Below, one piece after another: positions 3,815-5,753 of a stretch of 5,753 nt of DNA. The notes under the pieces are model-generated. The model was not told the DNA's origin and did no database searches. It saw only the letters and a program-made list of their open reading frames with translations. Each line of letters begins with the position of its first letter. Within the stretch, counting starts at the first letter, position 1. The position numbers and the translations under genes are program-made. Source of the DNA: Candidatus Poseidoniaceae archaeon (lineage in GTDB: Archaea; Thermoplasmatota; Poseidoniia; Poseidoniales; Poseidoniaceae); NCBI GenBank assembly GCA_022451765.1, contig JAKUNY010000096.1, positions 1 to 5,753 on the forward strand. The letters are read 5' to 3'.

Positions 3815-5753
3815 TCAAGCTTCGACTTCTGTTTGAGCAGGCGCCGGTAGCTCACTCTTCTTCGCATTGACTTCACGAGCGAGGAAGGAAACAACGTCGA
3901 GAATCTCGATGTCTTCGTAGCGCTCATCGCCTTCGAACTTGAGACATTCAAAGTGAGAAACACACTTTGGGCAAGAAGTAAGCATTGTATCTGCTCCAGT
4001 CGACTTGATTTCTTCCATTCGTGCGACACGGAGTGCTCGGGCGTTCTCGTTGCAAGACATCATGCTCGATACACCACAGCACATCGCATCCTCACCGTGG
4101 TGTTCCATCTCAACAAGATCGACACCCTCAACAGCGTTGATGAGTTCACGCGGCTCATCGTAGATGCCCATTTGTCGGCCAAGACGACATGGGTCGTGGT
4201 ATGTGACCGTGGTAGCATCGGTTGACAGTTGCATGTCAAAGCCGTTCTCGATGAGATATTCGGTCGTGTGCATAACCTTGACGCCATCGAGCTCATAATC
4301 GCGTGCAAACGTTCTGAAACACTCTGCACAGGACGAAACCAGTGTGTCAATGCCGGATGCTTCGATTTTCTTCTGATTGTATGCCTTGAGTTTGTCAAAG
4401 ACTTCGGTAAGTCCTTGCCACTTTTGGTCGTGACCACAGCATTTGAGGAAGTCACGTCCAAGATAAGAAACATCGTGCCCCATCTCTTCAAAGAGCGTAA
4501 AGGCAGCAGTGGTCGAATCTCCAAGGTTCATCTCGCCTGCGGTGACATGGGAGAAGACCATTTCTTGAGCGCGGTAGTCAACGCATCCAGGGTAATAGCC
4601 AACGTTTGAGGAGATTGGGTATTCTTCGACAGGAATGAAGTCTTCGTTAGAGGCTTCTTCGGCTTCAGCTGCGAGAACTGCTTGGAGAACTGTGTGTGGG
4701 ATCTCTGCGGTAGGTCCGCCAACGATGAGACTTCGACGAATATCGACATAAGAATCGTAGTTAACCAATTGAGGACATGCGTTGGTGCATGCTGTACAGG
4801 TCAAACAGGAGTACAACGGAACACCATCGTCCTCGTTGTTCCAGGAGTTGTAGATGATGTTGAGTTTGTCTCCGCCGTTGAAGAGTCGTACAGGGCATGC
4901 ATCATCGCAAAGATCGCAGCCGTAACACTTGTTCATCTCAAACTCATACCCCCGAGCCATGGAGCGCAGCAAGACGATAACAACTGCACCAAAGGTCAGA
5001 CAGGGTATGAACATGGCGTAGGTCAGTTTGGCATCGAGTGCTTTCGGATTGACGTGGTAGGATGGGTTCTCAGTAACACCGTAGTCTCCACCACTGTTTG
5101 TAACCATGGCCATTAAAGTGGTGTTGGTCAAATCAACAACCTTTCCGGAGTGGGCGCCTGAGTTATCGTCCCACAAGAGAAGTGGTTGGTACGTGCGAAC
5201 TGCGAAAGTTGTTTCTGTTGTGATGGAGGCGTTCTGGGCCAGTGCACCGGTTGGGACGAGCGTGAATTCGTAGTTGTAGGTGCCAGGAAGGAGATTGATT
5301 TCTGCTCCTTCACAGCCAGTGAACGACGCCAGTACCTTGCCTGAACTATCGGTGACGCTCATGGTGCTGGAAAGCATTGTCGCTGTGTTGACGCCATCGA
5401 TTTTCCGCTCACTGGCTCGGTACTCGCATGTGACATCGGTTGGAAGTGCTTCGTCCGTGTATTTGCCGGAAACGGTGAACGATCCAGAATCACTGTACCC
5501 TTCTTCGCCAGAAATTGTAGCGGTTGTACCGGCAGCGTTGCTCCCCTGTTCAGGGTCTTGGTGATTGTTTGCATCGCTGAAATCAATGATTTGCTCTCGG
5601 GCAGGTTGGAAGATTTGCCAATCCAGCCATGCAGCAGCAGGCACGATTCCGTCCGTGTAGCCCCGATCGTCCGTGAATTCGTTCGTGTCATGAACATGAA
5701 CGTCAGCAGGCTGCGTACGCATTGCTTCAAGTTCTGGGTAGTAATCGTGAGTG
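3815..5753 (-). CDS. Membrane-anchored HdrC/HdrB-like (Fe-S) oxidoreductase with two CCG domains, 5'-truncated by window edge
   Basis: Residues are numbered from the Met at 5722; the frame stays open above it (THDYYPELEA), so the true start lies beyond the window. Order of parts: a beta-rich Ser/Thr-rich region at about 60-176 with Cys99 and Cys137; one transmembrane helix at about 233-254 followed by Arg (LLRSMARG), which puts the C-terminal part in the cytoplasm; an HdrC-like module with CYGCDLCDDACP (Cys266, 269, 272, 276) and CLTCTACTNACP (Cys306, 309, 312, 316); CCG domain 1 (Cys380, Cys428-429, Cys465, Cys468); CCG domain 2 (Cys512, Cys548-549, Cys584, Cys587); and an acidic tail. In HdrB/HdrD, CCG cysteines hold noncubane [4Fe-4S] clusters that reduce disulfides; related domains occur in GlpC, lactate-utilisation and DsrK-like proteins. 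Electron transfer from cubane clusters to the CCG site is expected, but the substrate is unknown. The gene is convergent to the ferredoxin unit. Asn is mostly AAC, unlike the asnB-like gene, suggesting high expression. Confidence 0.5.
   Translation of the reverse strand, partial: THDYYPELEAMRTQPADVHVHDTNEFTDDRGYTDGIVPAAAWLDWQIFQPAREQIIDFSDANNHQDPEQGSNAAGTTATISGEEGYSDSGSFTVSGKYTDEALPTDVTCEYRASERKIDGVNTATMLSSTMSVTDSSGKVLASFTGCEGAEINLLPGTYNYEFTLVPTGALAQNASITTETTFAVRTYQPLLLWDDNSGAHSGKVVDLTNTTLMAMVTNSGGDYGVTENPSYHVNPKALDAKLTYAMFIPCLTFGAVVIVLLRSMARGYEFEMNKCYGCDLCDDACPVRLFNGGDKLNIIYNSWNNEDDGVPLYSCLTCTACTNACPQLVNYDSYVDIRRSLIVGGPTAEIPHTVLQAVLAAEAEEASNEDFIPVEEYPISSNVGYYPGCVDYRAQEMVFSHVTAGEMNLGDSTTAAFTLFEEMGHDVSYLGRDFLKCCGHDQKWQGLTEVFDKLKAYNQKKIEASGIDTLVSSCAECFRTFARDYELDGVKVMHTTEYLIENGFDMQLSTDATTVTYHDPCRLGRQMGIYDEPRELINAVEGVDLVEMEHHGEDAMCCGVSSMMSCNENARALRVARMEEIKSTGADTMLTSCPKCVSHFECLKFEGDERYEDIEILDVVSFLAREVNAKKSELPAPAQTEVEA

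Noticed and set aside
4129..4139. Short palindrome CAACAGCGTTG
   Set aside because: It is very short, lies inside a conserved coding region, and is expected by chance.
4060..4524. Minus-strand open frame of 154 codons, and another at 5359-5730
   Set aside because: They are out-of-frame shadows of the HdrCB-like gene, which has complete cysteine motifs in its own frame through both stretches.
4682..5116. Open frame on the plus strand (144 codons), with similar ones at 3953-4225, 4229-4609 and 5280-5564
   Set aside because: They lie wholly antisense to the well-supported iron-sulfur gene, have no recognisable domains, and read like shadow translations.
5720..5722. ATG as the start of the HdrCB-like gene
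   Set aside because: The frame remains open beyond it to the window edge with no stop and no ribosome binding site in front; it is treated as an internal Met.
1..5753. Mobile elements, CRISPR arrays, tRNA or rRNA genes
   Set aside because: No transposase, integrase, tandem spaced repeats or RNA-gene-like segments were seen on either strand; the window is almost fully accounted for by six coding sequences.

Overview
The window looks like a compact, mid-GC prokaryotic genome. I favour a euryarchaeon of the Thermoplasmata / Marine Group II (Poseidoniales) type, but this is an inference and not a proven assignment. Four things point that way: a gene at 2542 with no ribosome binding site that starts about 22-27 bases after a TTTAAA box, as in archaeal leaderless promoters; GAGGTGA(T)-type ribosome binding sites at internal operon genes; very tight gene packing; and a fused HdrC/HdrB-type iron-sulfur protein. 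A bacterial origin is not excluded. No RNA gene, mobile element, CRISPR array or long repeat was seen. About 98% of the window is coding.

Region 1 (1-2497, plus strand) holds two translationally coupled genes. The first is the 3' part of an asparagine-synthetase-type glutamine amidotransferase, cut by the left edge. The second is a full-length glutamate-cysteine ligase of the Acidithiobacillus/proteobacterial GshA family (PF08886/TIGR02049 type). Their stop and start codons share one base. The first gene carries Gln where canonical AsnB proteins have the SGEG glutamate, so its substrate may not be aspartate.

Region 2 (2498-3812, plus strand) is a short intergenic promoter followed by three genes that overlap or are coupled: a polytopic membrane protein of unknown function, a 2x[4Fe-4S] ferredoxin with an unusual basic N-terminus, and a small two-helix membrane protein that most likely starts at a TTG at 3528. 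This reads as one membrane/redox transcription unit.

Region 3 (3815-5753, minus strand) is a large gene convergent to region 2, with only two bases between the stop codons. It runs off the right edge. The visible protein has a beta-rich, probably extracytoplasmic domain, one transmembrane helix, an HdrC-like 2x[4Fe-4S] module and two complete CCG (HdrB/HdrD-like) cysteine domains.

Taken together, the window mixes low-molecular-weight thiol synthesis (gamma-glutamylcysteine) with ferredoxin and heterodisulfide-reductase-like electron transfer. A functional link between these parts is a hypothesis only. The strongest leads are the coupled AsnB-like/GshA pair with its altered active site, and the unusual membrane-spanning HdrCB architecture.

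[Form note: the features were given without confidence values; the 0.5 on every feature is a placeholder required by the schema, not an estimate.]
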